A stretch of 64,000 nucleotides of DNA, taken from assembly GCA_019843655.1 (NCBI GenBank), contig JACDQD010000004.1, forward strand, positions 29,399,872 through 29,463,871. The letters run 5' to 3'. The notes below the pieces were generated by a model that was not told the origin of the DNA, did not search any database, and was given only the letters and a program-made list of their open reading frames with translations. This stretch comes from Lethocerus indicus (Eukaryota; Arthropoda; Insecta; Hemiptera; Belostomatidae). A program made the position numbers and the translations under genes. Of this stretch, positions 29,366-41,617 are shown piece by piece (position 1 is the first letter of the stretch; every line of letters starts with the position of its first letter).

Positions 29366-29795
29366 TATACCGTAGGTTTGTTGTGTTTCTATGTTCTCTC
29401 GCTAGTTTGGTATTTTGCTAGACCTCCAGCATGGCATCCTCACTGCACTGTCACTGTCACTTGTACTTGCATCGATTAACTAGCGCCCCCCTGAGTGTTC
29501 TGCGGAAATGTACTTAACTAAAGTTCGTTGTGTGCACTTGCATCGATTAACTGGCGCCCCTGAGTGTGGTGCGGAAATGTACTTAACTAAAGTTAAACAC
29601 AGTACAAGTGACAGTGACAGTGCAGTGTGGATGCCCGAAAAACATCCGAAGTGCCATTAGTGACTAACACGGCTAGATGGCGAGCAGCCGAAACCGGTCT
29701 AGCAAAAGACCAAACCGGCGAGAGGAGACAGAAACACAACAAGCCTACGGTATTCCAACCCCTCGCAGACCACAAACCAGGTATGTTAAACTCAC
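29366..29795. mobile_element. Foldback-type repeat family, member C (both arms)
   Basis: Two inverted arms enclose two head-to-tail subrepeats. The left arm (about 29368-29465, internally deleted) begins ACCGTAGGTTTGTTGTGTTT; the right arm (about 29600-29790) carries the inverse, AAACACAACAAGCCTACGGT. The subrepeats start ACTTGCATCGATTAACT at 29465 and again at 29536, a 71-bp period, each with GCGGAAATGTACTTAACTAA. The right arm also contains GACAGTGACAGTGCAGTG and the short reading frame listed separately. Confidence 0.5.
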
Positions 29796-29811
29796 TCTTT
29801 ATGTTTTATGA
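29677..29811 (+). other. Short conserved reading frame in the arm of member C
   Basis: A 44-codon ATG frame starting MASSRNRSSKRPNRREETET and continuing to GIPTPRRPQTR. A splice-donor-like CAG|GTATGT begins at 29781, exactly 104 nt after the A of the ATG. Members D and E have the same ATG at the matching place, D has the same frame open, and E has the same 104-nt spacing to a GT. The product is basic and unrecognised. It could be the first exon of an element gene or a conserved non-coding arm that happens to be open. Confidence 0.5.
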
Positions 29812-32800
29812 TCCCCTTATCTGCGAGGATTTGGAATTTATCATGACTCGTGTAATTTTCTCTCCATCATACTTTGATAGAATTCACACAAGTGACGAAT
29901 TATGTATTATATATTTGAGCATATATGAATACACATATCTTGTGATATATGAGGAAGCGAAAATTTTATTTTCTCTAGTCAGTTCTTCTCGCTTTTCCGG
30001 GTCTATCGTAGAATTTAACACTTAAGAATATTAAGAGAGAGAAATTTATATTTTACGCTGCGATTGTCCTTGCGTTAATACAATAGAGAATCGGAGGGCG
30101 GAGGGTTTCGGGGCTGTGTGTGGGTCGAAGTTTTGCGAACATTTTTCGACGAATCCCGAAAACACGAGGAAATGAACACATAGCGAATTCCCGCCCTGAA
30201 ACTTTCTGTTCTGGAAATCGCGTGGGACACTACAGTTGAAACGGCCCCAGACGAAATTGAAAGGACAAAAGTTATCAAAGGGGCACTGAGAATTCAAAAG
30301 GGTGGCAAACTTATATTGGGTAGCAGACGAGTGCGAGTTTTTTCCCATCTCAATGAAAGCAAGCACTGTCCGCAGGAGCGGGAAATTAAGTGGATTGAAA
30401 TGAAAATATTTTTAAATCCGACAAATAACATCTGTTCGAAATCGGAAAAATTATTAAATGCAGTAGTAAACAGCACTTAATAGCTGGTACTAACATTTCC
30501 GACACAATATTGTGAAATTTCTTCTATAATAAATCCTACTATTCTTTAGTTCAGATTAATTAATTAAAAATGGTTTCTGTTGTATATTTTTAATTGATGT
30601 TTTATTAATTTACATACATTGCAAATCAAAACTAGATAAATTATAATAGAGCAAGACAAATTTAATTTGAATATTAATATATCTTTTTAAATTATGATGG
30701 AGAACAGTCTCTCAACAATAGCAGTTAAACAATTTCAAGTCAGTTAAATCCAGTGGCCAATTCGTGTTTGCTCTTCTTTCTTGACAACGTGAATATAATA
30801 AAGAGAGGGCCTGGAAGAAGGAGAGCTACTGGGCATTCTAATGTATGTATATTATTCGCTTAGAACTTCTTATTTCCGGGTAAATAAAATGTTGCATTCA
30901 AATGGCTAATATTACTTACAGTCCCCAGTGGAAAAAAGCGCCAGTTTTGTTTATTTTTTCTGCCCTCTCTTTTTATTCGTATTTATGCATCTATGCCGTT
31001 ACGCGCGGGGACGGAATGTCCTTTATATTTTATATTTTTCTTGGTATCTTTAAAAACAAATTAGTGTTGTGGTTTTTATAAAACTAATGTCCACGGTTAT
31101 ATTACATTTTGTATGACAAGGACTTAACTGATCTATGATAAAAAGAAAATTGCCTGTACGTGTAAACTATGCTTAGTTCTAAATTTCGGACGCCTCAATC
31201 ATATTCGTAGAAACATGAAACCGGATTCTCGCCTTTAATTGGCTTAGAAAAGATTTCAACCGCGTCGTTTAACATCCTCCACTACCAAAAAGCATCATAT
31301 GGGAGTTACATATAACTAATAAGATTCCATGTTGTCCAGGATTATTGTACAGACTTGTTACACTCCCTCTTGCAGCTCCAATAACGAAGAGCAAGGAAAA
31401 TACTACCGGTATGAAATAAAATGAGAGTACACGGATTTTTCTCCCAGGGGTCCACGCTGAGCGGTCTGACGGTACCACTTACATCAGGCAATATTAACGA
31501 GTCCAACTTAGTAGGCGGTAGGAAAGCTACCGTGTAGAGAAGCCAGAGTGGATTGGCTTTCATCAGTCATAATTAACAGGATAAATAATATATCAACCAG
31601 CCTTCTCAACTTGTCCATATACAAGGGTGGGAGCCACTGTCTTAATTAATTTAAGATATCAGTTAGGTGGAGCCGCCAAAGTTTAGAATAAGTGTAGGTG
31701 TCTTACTAAATTATTGACGGACGCTACTGAAGATGGCGAGGAAGCGAACCCATCCGTTGTAGATTCAAACCAAAGAGTGGAGAAATAAGAATGCAAAACA
31801 AAGATCAACTTCCCACTCCTATAGCATAAAATTATCACAAATAGCAATGATTGCCAATCGGACAGGCTCATAATTATCAATAATTTTTAGTTGCTGATTG
31901 CAGGAAGTATCGGGGAAATAATATACAGATGGTAGAAACGACTTCTTCCTTTATGCTGTTGTTGTTGGTGACACTAACAAAAGGCGGGCCGAGGGAAACC
32001 AAGAAAACCCTTCGAATAATGCAATCATATTGTTGGGGAAGCCCTAAAACTTGTCGAAAGATAATGGTCGCAGGAATAATATCAATAATTTTCCTCTAAC
32101 TCGAACAGACAGTCGTTGACCCGACGAAATGTATACTTTCTGCTTCATTATGTTGTTACCTCCTGATGGTGGATCGTGTAAGAGTTCTGAAGCCGACTAC
32201 ACGTTCAGGGGGCTTAAGTGGGGAAGGGAATAAACATTTTCACTCCAAGAATGGGAAGATAAGTGTTCAACACCTGCTGCCAGAGGTTCTCCCCATACTA
32301 TCACGCGATTTTACCGGATAATCTAAAAGAATAATTTAAATTATGTATCTATAATTTTGAATTTCATTGCTGAAGTATATCGTACATATGCTTTGTATAT
32401 ATATTTAGACTTGTATTTTTCTACTCCCGGTTTATTTATTGATGATAATAGGCCATCGAACACGAAGAAATTTTATTATCCGCAATTAATCACTATTATG
32501 TACACAAAATTGCAACCTCTTTACATTCAAATAATATCCCACAATTAATGCAAATCGATGCGTTAAAGCCCTTGATTATCTACAAAATATACACATAATA
32601 TCCCCTAATTATTGAGTAAGAGAAACCAATATTTTCAGGTCCTTTTACTGAAGCCGGGCAGGCGAGCCCGCAATACATTAAGAACGGCCCACTTCCCCTT
32701 TATTGCGGCCGTTGTTTTTGTTCGTATCCCAATCCTTAAACGAAAAGAGCCGGGTTTTTTAATAATTCTGAGTGCATTAAATGTACCTCGCAATTTTAAT

Positions 32801-35800
32801 TTGTCGCTCATTTTTAGTACCCGGATATCTGGCCCGGGGAAGGCGTTGTAGGAGGAATAAATAAATGGAAAAATATACGAAAATAAATTTAATTCCGATT
32901 TAAGAGAGAAATGTAGAAGGATATAATGTTATATAACAATAAATTCGAATGAAGAATATATCGCAATTTAATATAATCCGCGGCACAAACTCATTTACGA
33001 ATGTCGGGAATCTAGCAGGTAATCAGATTTCTGATGATTGCATAAGAAATTGTCTAGAAACAATAAGCCACACTATATTATCATAATCGATTTACGATTT
33101 AACCGCTTATCAATAGGATAACTAAACTATCTCAGATTAACTAAATAATCAATATTATTCCGTTATTATTCTAATAGAAGTTGATACTTAGATATCAACC
33201 AGAACCAAATAATAGCATTATTTACGACCGAAAAAACATCCAAAATCATAGGAAGTAAATAAAAAGAAAAATGTCATCGAAATATTAATGTTGTCGGAAT
33301 AGGTTTTGATTAGATTTATATGTAATTTTCAAAGGTATTCGAGTTCATAGCGTGTTATACGTCGGTCTCAGAGTGTCATTAACCGTTCAGAAGTTCCGCA
33401 CTACGCGACTCTACTCCTTTGGCAATCCGCCTACGCCCAAGCCCCACCCTCTACCCCCCATCCCATCGCCGCCACTCGTGGGAAGCGCAATTATAGCTCG
33501 CGGAAAACTGACTCCGCCATTGTCTTTGGACAATGTGTCTACTTAACTTTGAATACAGAGTCCGACTAACGAGTTGTCAACAATTGTCTGGCGCTTGCCG
33601 GTAACTAGCTCGCACCTGCGTTCGGTACCGCCTCCGAGTTTCTCTCCCTATAGTTTCGGAACCGAATCGAAATCGGAAACAACTTCGCCCGGATGTAATT
33701 TCTAAGTGCGGTGAAAAGTGTTGAAATTGCTGGGAGAAAAATAGGGCACTAACTAGTTCCACGGGTAACCCGTCAACCTCAGAATAGGGTGTAATTATCG
33801 ATCTGTTCTAGAGTTACGGCTATATTTTTGTTCCCCCTCTGGTTTCAATAAATGTCTGCAGTCTTAGTATGCCGCATGAAATTCAGGCAGTTGTTCCTAG
33901 ATTATAACACATCCATCAAGAAATTGAAATCAAGGACGATACAGTCCTCAATACGTCTATAAAATTATTTAATTGGACAAACAAGTTAAATATCTTCCAT
34001 TTTTCCAATTTTGAAAGCTTTATTTGATGTAGGATTCCTGCAAATATTTGATCTATTCTAGAACAGACGTGAAGCTTTTACTGCAAATTGTTCCTTGTTT
34101 TGCCGAATCAATTCATTCATTATTATATATCCCCCATTCGTGTAATCCTCTTTCAGATATTCTGTCCCGGAAGCACTACTTCGGTAGTATAATCACGCAT
34201 GTCGGATGCCGATAAAGCGTCCCAGCACTATTTCTGCACTCTGAAGCTAAAATTTTCAGTAGCGTCGGGCCACAGGTGCGGATCTAGGTAACGGGGGAGT
34301 ATACATCGGGAGTTCTTCACATAAAATTAGAGTTACTTCGTCACCGTACCCCGGTGCTACTAATGTCACCTCTTTAGGCCGTGCGGCGGTTCTGCAGGGA
34401 ACGGGGGGATACATTACGGGCAGAGGAAAAAATATTGAAGATGTTGAGAGCAAAAAGTGGGCTAGGACAGAGGTGAGGTATATCGCCTAACTGGGCTAGG
34501 GTATATAATAATTAATTCCTACAGCCTTCTTCACTAGGCCAATGCTGATAAACAGCAGGAGGACATATCGGACGAATTTTTTCACTCAGAGGTAACCAGA
34601 TAACCCTTTCATGAAATCTGGAGTCAACTCGCAGGAACGAGTTCTCTTATCCCAGCGATCTACTATCTCGGGAAATGCAGATTAAGATTTTCCCTCTGCG
34701 AGGATTTTCGCCCACCTGTCAGGCCGGTCTGCTCGGAAACGAGGATACGGCTCCCAATGAAGATCTGTAGGGAGAAACCAAAGGCCTACAATGAATAGGA
34801 TATAAATTAGTTCAAACCTTATTTTTCAGGAACTAATCGCCAAGGGAGCTGAGAGGAAACTTTCACTAATGCCAACAAGGCGGGAGAGTGAACTGTTACT
34901 GTACTTTACTTTCAGTTACTTTAGTTCTATCCCGAACACTCCCAGCAATGTGTCTCGCTAATGTCTCTTTCATTCGGTTTAACTGAACAGTTTAAGATCT
35001 TGTTAAGTTCTTTATTTCTCGCTATTTCTTCTCATTTTTTTCAAATATCTAATTTTATAATATATTTTGCTTACACCCGTTCTAATACAATACATGTCGT
35101 ATCTCGACTGTGGTATGCTGGCGCCCAGAGTGTAATTTGGATATATTGACATTCCTCCCCAGTTATGTGTATAATTGGCATTAATTTAATTACAGACATA
35201 ACTGAGTAATTAAAACGCGTTTCCGCGCGATTCCGATACTTCACCTAATCAATCTTAAGATTTAAGACGGGTATTACATAACTACAGTAGATAAGTTAAG
35301 CGCGGTAATTTATAAATTGATTTGTTCTCCTTAGCGTAGACAGCGAACGCAGTTCACTTTCAATAAGAGCCGCATCTTACAACCATTCTCAATTTTCTCG
35401 TCCGGTGGTTAAAATGAAGAGTAGGGCTAATTTTAAATTCAGCCGGAAGCAACAGGTAGGAGACATCAGCACACGGCTTAACGCAAACTGAGTCCCACTT
35501 AAAATTGATTTAATTACTTAAATGCTAATGAGTGTATTGTTAGCTGGTGGTGATACTGCACCCGGCGCCAGCTTTGAACTCTGCCCCCCACTCACCCTCT
35601 TTGTCTTCAATCCGATTAATGACAGTGGAAGTAACAGGCGACACCGTAGGAACCCCAGTGATAATTAATATTGTAATGACAATGTTTGGTACGTTTTTAA
35701 ATTTAATATGATCGGCTGGACATAAAATAAAAACCGTATTTTCCTTCTGCCAATAAATAAAGGAAATAATAAATTCTGGATTTTATTTTGTTGCAGATAC

Positions 35801-37984
35801 TAAAACGTGTACAGCCCTGGAGGATTTAAGTGGTCCAAGTTGATCTATCTCTGTGTCATTTGGGTAAAAATAAATTAAATAAGATTGAAATTTAATAATG
35901 GTACACGCGACCGATTCAGTGTTCGGCCGTCGCGGAGAACACTCTCGGTTTGGGACTTGAGAAAATGGAGAAATAGGGAGGGCGGTAGATAAATATCGGA
36001 TGCCTACTGAGACGGGCAATAAGTATGCAGAGCCGCCCCGCCTCCGTGGAACCAACCCCGGCCAGTCGGAATTTATTTTGGTTCGCGAACCTCACTACAC
36101 TGTCTGAGGTTATTAGGCGGTCGGTAGTTTATTTTTGAGACGGGTGAATCGCCCGCCAATAACGGATGAATATCCGATATACTCGGAGCCGCCTTCTAAC
36201 AAATAACTTCGGAAAATTGATACTCGTATCGCTCAGTTATAAAATACGTTACGCTTTCCTTCGAAATATCTCCGGCCGCAAATTTGCAAACGACGTAACG
36301 CGTTTTATCCTGCCTTTTGTAAAATTTACTTGAAAGAAAAATCCGCGCGCGAGAACCTTTATAAGAATAGAGAAAATAGGGTGTAAGAAAAATATAAATT
36401 CGTTCCGATACAATCTGGAGGACTAAATATTTATCCGTAATAGGCTACATAAATCGCTAGAATCTTCTATATATTATCTCTTGTGAGAATTATATTCTCT
36501 TCGCGAGACGTTTAAATTATCTTCCCACATACTGCAGTAAAACATCGGTTAGATGTATATATGTTTATGGTAACCCTTATGTTAAAGGTATATTGTTGAA
36601 TTACCGCGGTTGAAACGACTGCAGGCAAAGGATACGAGGCGCGGGGGTTAATTATTTTGGTCCCACTCGCATCAATTATAGTTGCCGGGGGTGGCGGGGA
36701 CTAGCTAAAAGGAGCTGTAAATGTGGAGTACGTGCCTCCGGTGCGCAGTCAACGGCCGCATTCAGCCCAGACCGCCTCACACTCGCTAATGAGATCCATC
36801 CGAGTGTCCTTAAAATTGAAATTTGCGTTTCAGCGCCGGGGCACAAAGACAGAAGGTGTCCGTAGGGGCGGAGGCGGGGACACAGGGCGAAAAAGGGCCC
36901 CGCTAACGAACGCAATTTAAAGGACACTTATCGGCCGACTCTTCTACTCCTTTTGTCGCGCCCCCTTTCGCCGACACACCGGCCCGGTTCGGAAACTACT
37001 ACTCCACTGTGGAGGCCTCCGCTGACCCGAGAGCCGCGAATTACGCGCTCCGCTGCTCCAGCGATGCTTTTCCAATTAGGTCGTTAACGCGATTCAGAGC
37101 CCATCGAGGAGGAACGTCCGCCCGCCCCCCAAATTCCGGCGTATTTTCAACCCTCGATAGTCAGAACAAAAATTGCTAGAACCGGGATTCGAATAAAAAG
37201 ACCATATGGAGTCGGATATTGGATTCAAGGTTGTTTACTTAATTATTGTTGCAAAACAAAGTGGGAAATGTTTATTACATTGTTATAAGTTGTATTAATT
37301 GCCTATTTGTTATTAATTTTTTCAACTACTGCGACGATTCTTTATGAACCAAATTTCATAGATATTAAAAATATATTTAGTATTCGGGTACAAGGAATTC
37401 TCAAAAATTCTCAAAGTATATGAGTTTAAAAACCTTGTTTTCCGCTCGTATTTCAGAATATTGCCGAGTGGAATGAAAAATAGTCATATTTAAAAGTTAC
37501 ATTTTTCTTATTTTATTAAAAACTTTATATTGCATTACCTTCGAGGTCAGTTGGCCGAACAATGAATTAAAATTCATTAATTCATTCATAACAGTGTTCG
37601 TAATTTTAATTGAATAATGGATTTCAACCATTTTTAGGAATTGCAACCAGCATTATTATAATGTAAAATTGCACAAGGAAATTTGAAGGAAGAAAGCATG
37701 ATGAATGTTGTTTCGTAGTTGAAGGAGTATTTTCATAAATATTGACATATTATTCCTACATTTTATGTATTGTGTTTTTTTTCAATTCGACGCGCGAAAT
37801 ATTTTCTTTCGGCCTTCATGCGGGTATTTGTCCCTAAGGACAGAAGGACTTGTAATCGTGAAATCCGAGCTTCAAACGTATCGTGTTGTCAGCCGTGTTC
37901 TCGGGCGACGATTGTAGGCTTTAGCCGGCGCCTCCCCCGCTCCGGGCCCTCCGGATCCCGTTACCAATTCAGCGGCAGCGTGAA

Positions 37985-38100
37985 TCGTATGTTCACGCGT
38001 GTTCGTATGTTCGTATGTTCATGTGTGAATCGTGTGGCGTGTGTGTATGCCGGGCTAGAGTCAGCCAGTGCCCGTGTCTCTGTGTGTGTATGCGGGTTTT
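37985..38100. repeat. TG-rich low-complexity stretch
   Basis: Short TTCGTATG repeats (GTTCGTATGTTCGTATGTTC) pass into alternating GTGTGTGTATG. The Cys/Val-rich open frames that cover it on the plus strand reflect this composition. Confidence 0.5.
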
Positions 38101-40263
38101 TGTTCGTCTGCCCGCCTTAAAAGGGAAGGGGCAACTTAGAGGAACGGTAGGCCAATGGGGTCGTTACAGTCGGCAATCGGCCCTAACAATAAATAGCGCC
38201 CTTTCGCAAATTTCGCGTTTTCCGACCAACCGTTTTCCGATATTACCCCAGCGGCTACTCCTATTTCGATTACAAATCCCAGGTGATGTCTTGACCCTCT
38301 CGCTCGATTTATTTAAAAATCATACCCCGAATTTCCTATAATTTAATATGCCTATTAAGAATAGGCAGGTAAATATTTAACCTATTAAAATGTTTCCAAT
38401 TTTACCCTCCTATTTCGATTCTTGATACGCGACATCAAAACAGGCATCAAAACTTAGAATCAAAAATAATCGCTGGTCCTATTATTTTTTTCGTTATATA
38501 TCTGATACGCATACAGAACATATAATCAGATATATTTACAACAAAAACACGCAGAAGACATAACTTTTGATTGTACGTCGCCAGTTAGACGGTAACGGCC
38601 GGCCGTTGCGTGTTATATTTAATTTTCACTACTGTCATATCAAAATTTGAACTTCTGATTTCAGAAAGGATTCAATTTAAACTTTTTGATGTTCAATTTC
38701 CTGACCGCTGGAACGTTGAAATTAGCCGGATGTTAAGGTCCTCGGACTAGATTCGGGCACCAAAGTACGGAAAGTAACAATTAAAGCTGGGAATTCTACG
38801 ATTCAACTTCCGTCAAGAACTCTTCCAATAAAAGAAGAGTTTAAAAATTATCATTGCTGAATAGAAGAAAAGGGAACTTCTATGTTTTAGTTATACTTCT
38901 CAACTTTTAGGCCAAATTACCTAAACAGTTGTTTTAAACAATTCAAGTACATAACACAAGTTTTAACTTATTAATCGTTAAATAAACCATTATATTATAT
39001 TATTTCGTAGAATTAAAGCAGTTAATTATATCCATATCAACAGGAAAAATGTATCCTTTGTTATTCCCTTTCTTTTTATTATACTAAAGATTATATCATT
39101 GTTTCCTTTAAAACCTCCACGAAGCAGATAAGTGGGTCGGATATTCACAAGATATTTCATTTTTATACCTACACTGCATGTTCAGGAATGTACTAGATAA
39201 ACTTACTTCACTGCACCTCCAATCTTCCGGTATTATCAAATTCTTTTTACTCTAGTGCTACTTCATGGAGGTATTATAATAAAAATTGTACACGCTCTGC
39301 ACACAGTGACACAGAACGTTAATAAAAAACACTATATAAATATCTCCGTTTAGTTATTCTATAGGGAAAATAATAAAACAATTGCAAAATCCAGGTGCTC
39401 CAATTACGTTTTTTTTACTGAGATAAATAAGATAATTTTTTCTAAAAATAAGACGCTTTTCTAAATAAGAAAAATTTTCACAACTGACAGAAGACTGCTC
39501 CATTATTAGGTTTATTGACACAAGAGAGAGTTCGTAAACGCATTTTTTAATCTTAAATGAAAGTTTCAAGGAATTCATAATATTAATAGGTCATGTTTAT
39601 TATTCCATATATTAATTTGTTTGATGCGGGATACAGATTTTCAAATATTACACTTATGTAAATGCTTTCCCCATTTTCGAAGTCAATATTATGAGTAATC
39701 ACATCCTACGCTAACTGAGCTACTACAATTTCTGAGAAGATTCAATTTAAAAGTTTACTATATTTAACTTTTGCCTCCTGGAAAAGAGAAAGGACGATAG
39801 AATGATTTTATCTTTTATATTTTTTATGTTATGCATGATTTCAGATTGGAAATTAATGCCGGGAACTAACTAAAAAGGTAAATTCCGAAACCCATCTAAA
39901 AGAAACTTGGGTTTCATGGCTGTCATATGAAACTAGTTTCGTAAATTCTCGGTGAAAAAATCAAGGTTTCTCTTTACGTTTTCTATCGTCATTCATTTTT
40001 CTTATCACCTGCTACTACTGTAATTACTGAAACTTTTCATCAGTGTTTTATCTTGAAAAGGCCCTCAGGATGTAATTATAACTACTTACACAATTTAAAG
40101 GTTATTATAAATTTCTAGCATAGTCGTTGGCTTTGAATAAGCTCCACTTTGGAACAAAGTTCGGTGTCCCCAGGGTCATCAAACACTCCCGAACTCCCTC
40201 GGTTCTGATCTTCCTGCGTCCCTTCGGACCGAACCCTATTTAGAGACAACAGCTATCGTCACA

Positions 40264-40368
40264 TTGCTCTCTCCCTCCCTCACTTCCCCTAGTTTCTTTC
40301 TCACTCCCTCCCTCCCTCCTTCCTCCTCTCTCTCTCTCTCTCTCATTCTCTCCTTCTTTCTCTCGCAT
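40264..40368. repeat. Polypyrimidine tract with (CT)n core
   Basis: About 100 bases that are almost purely C and T on the plus strand, with a run of CT units at about 40326-40344. The matching Ser/Leu-rich open frame is not considered a gene. Confidence 0.5.
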
Positions 40369-40920
40369 GTGCCGGTCATAATAAATCTTTCTTATCTAAG
40401 CTTTTATAAAGCTGGCGGTAGGGAGGAATTCTCGAGGCCGGGAGGTTTATCCTCAGCCTCTCTATCTTACAGTGTTATTTTATAAAACCGCGCGCCCCAC
40501 GATGCCACCCAAGGAGCCGGGCTTAAGTACAGAAATTGAATGAATTCGGCTTCCACTTCTCAATCTCCGGAGCAAACATTACCATTAAATTGGGGGGATC
40601 CCTCAAGATGAACGGAGGGGGCTGACACAGGTTTTGAAACCTCCAGTAATTGAAAGTTTTTATATACCAATCTCAGCTTACTCGAAATATTTAGGTATGT
40701 AGGAAAATAGGCTTGAAATTTGAAACATTATTTTTAGCCTTCGATTTTTTAGTAAAGTGAAATATAACTCAAAATAAAGTCAAGAATTGCTGTTAGCTAT
40801 TAACATTTAAAATAATAGTTATATGTAGGTTAGTAGTTATAATATGATAAATGTATTTGTTTACTTCCTGGGGCAAAAAAAGTTTAGATTCCCCACGTTT
40901 GAAAGGTCTCAAGTAATAAG

Positions 40921-41064
40921 TTAACCGAATTTGTTGCGAACTAAGATATATTCGTTTAGATTATTTTGTGGTCTTCGAGGGGTTGGAATACCGTAGATTC
41001 CGTGTGTTTCAGTTTCCTCTCGCTGATTTGCTCTTTTGCTAGATCGGTTTCGGTTGCTCGCCAT
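40921..41064 (-). other. Short conserved reading frame in the arm of member D
   Basis: A 47-codon minus-strand ATG frame, MASNRNRSSKRANQREETET then HGIYGIPTPRRPQN, homologous to the frame in member C and pointing out of the element. Against C, I count five synonymous and six replacement codon differences in the shared 33 or so codons, plus no indel, which gives no clear sign of selection either way. The GT at the end of the block in C and E is lost here through a small deletion. Function unknown. Confidence 0.5.
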
Positions 41065-41617
41065 CTTCAGTAGCGATGTTAGTCACTTTGGCACTTTGGT
41101 TATCTGTCTGTCGTGTGCATATATATGTTTTAGTGTTTTTGGGTTATTTGTGTGGATGTTGTTTGTCTTATTTGGGTCGGGAGGGATATTGTTAATCGGC
41201 TTTGTCGAATTATGCGGTCAAATAAATATTTGATCACACAACTGGTCACAACAATTAGATTCTGACTTCCAAATATATGACAGGAAACCTATCCGATATT
41301 CTGTATTTACGATCAGAAAAGTTTGCCTGTTGATCCAAAATTTATTGAAAAAAGGATATTTTTAGTAATGTAGTTAATCGGTGGAAGTCCACCCAACGAA
41401 CCTTAATTGCGTACATTTATTACATTTAACGAACGATTTTTGTGAAACTAGCGCCCCCCTGAGTGTGGTGCGGAAATGTACTTAACTAAAGTTCGTTGGG
41501 TGCACTTGCACCGATAAACTAGCGCCCACTGAAGGTGGTGCGGAAATGTACTTAACTATAGTTCGTTGAGTGAATTTGCACCGATTAACTAGATTACTAA
41601 AAATCAATTTTTTATAG
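40963..41617. mobile_element. Foldback-type repeat family, member D (longest)
   Basis: The left arm (40963 to about 41110) carries, on the minus strand, the ATG reading frame of the family. Next comes a body unique to this member, then the shared body of A and B from about 41216 (CACAACTGGTCACAACAATT and so on). One inverted unit (about 41371-41425) is then followed by forward units starting near 41447, 41518 and 41588 (periods 71 and 70). The inverted and forward units form a large imperfect palindrome between about 41340 and 41613. No right arm is present. Confidence 0.5.

Larger units (their letters stand above)
29812..40920. other. Presumed receptor intron; no gene seen
   Basis: Mostly AT-rich. 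The most CpG-dense block is about 36.66-37.14 kb and is a candidate regulatory island. The 31.25-32.3 and 34.25-34.85 kb blocks have more even base composition and may be old, unrecognised repeats. No receptor exon motifs (second lobe, cysteine-rich region or transmembrane helices) were found. Confidence 0.5.
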
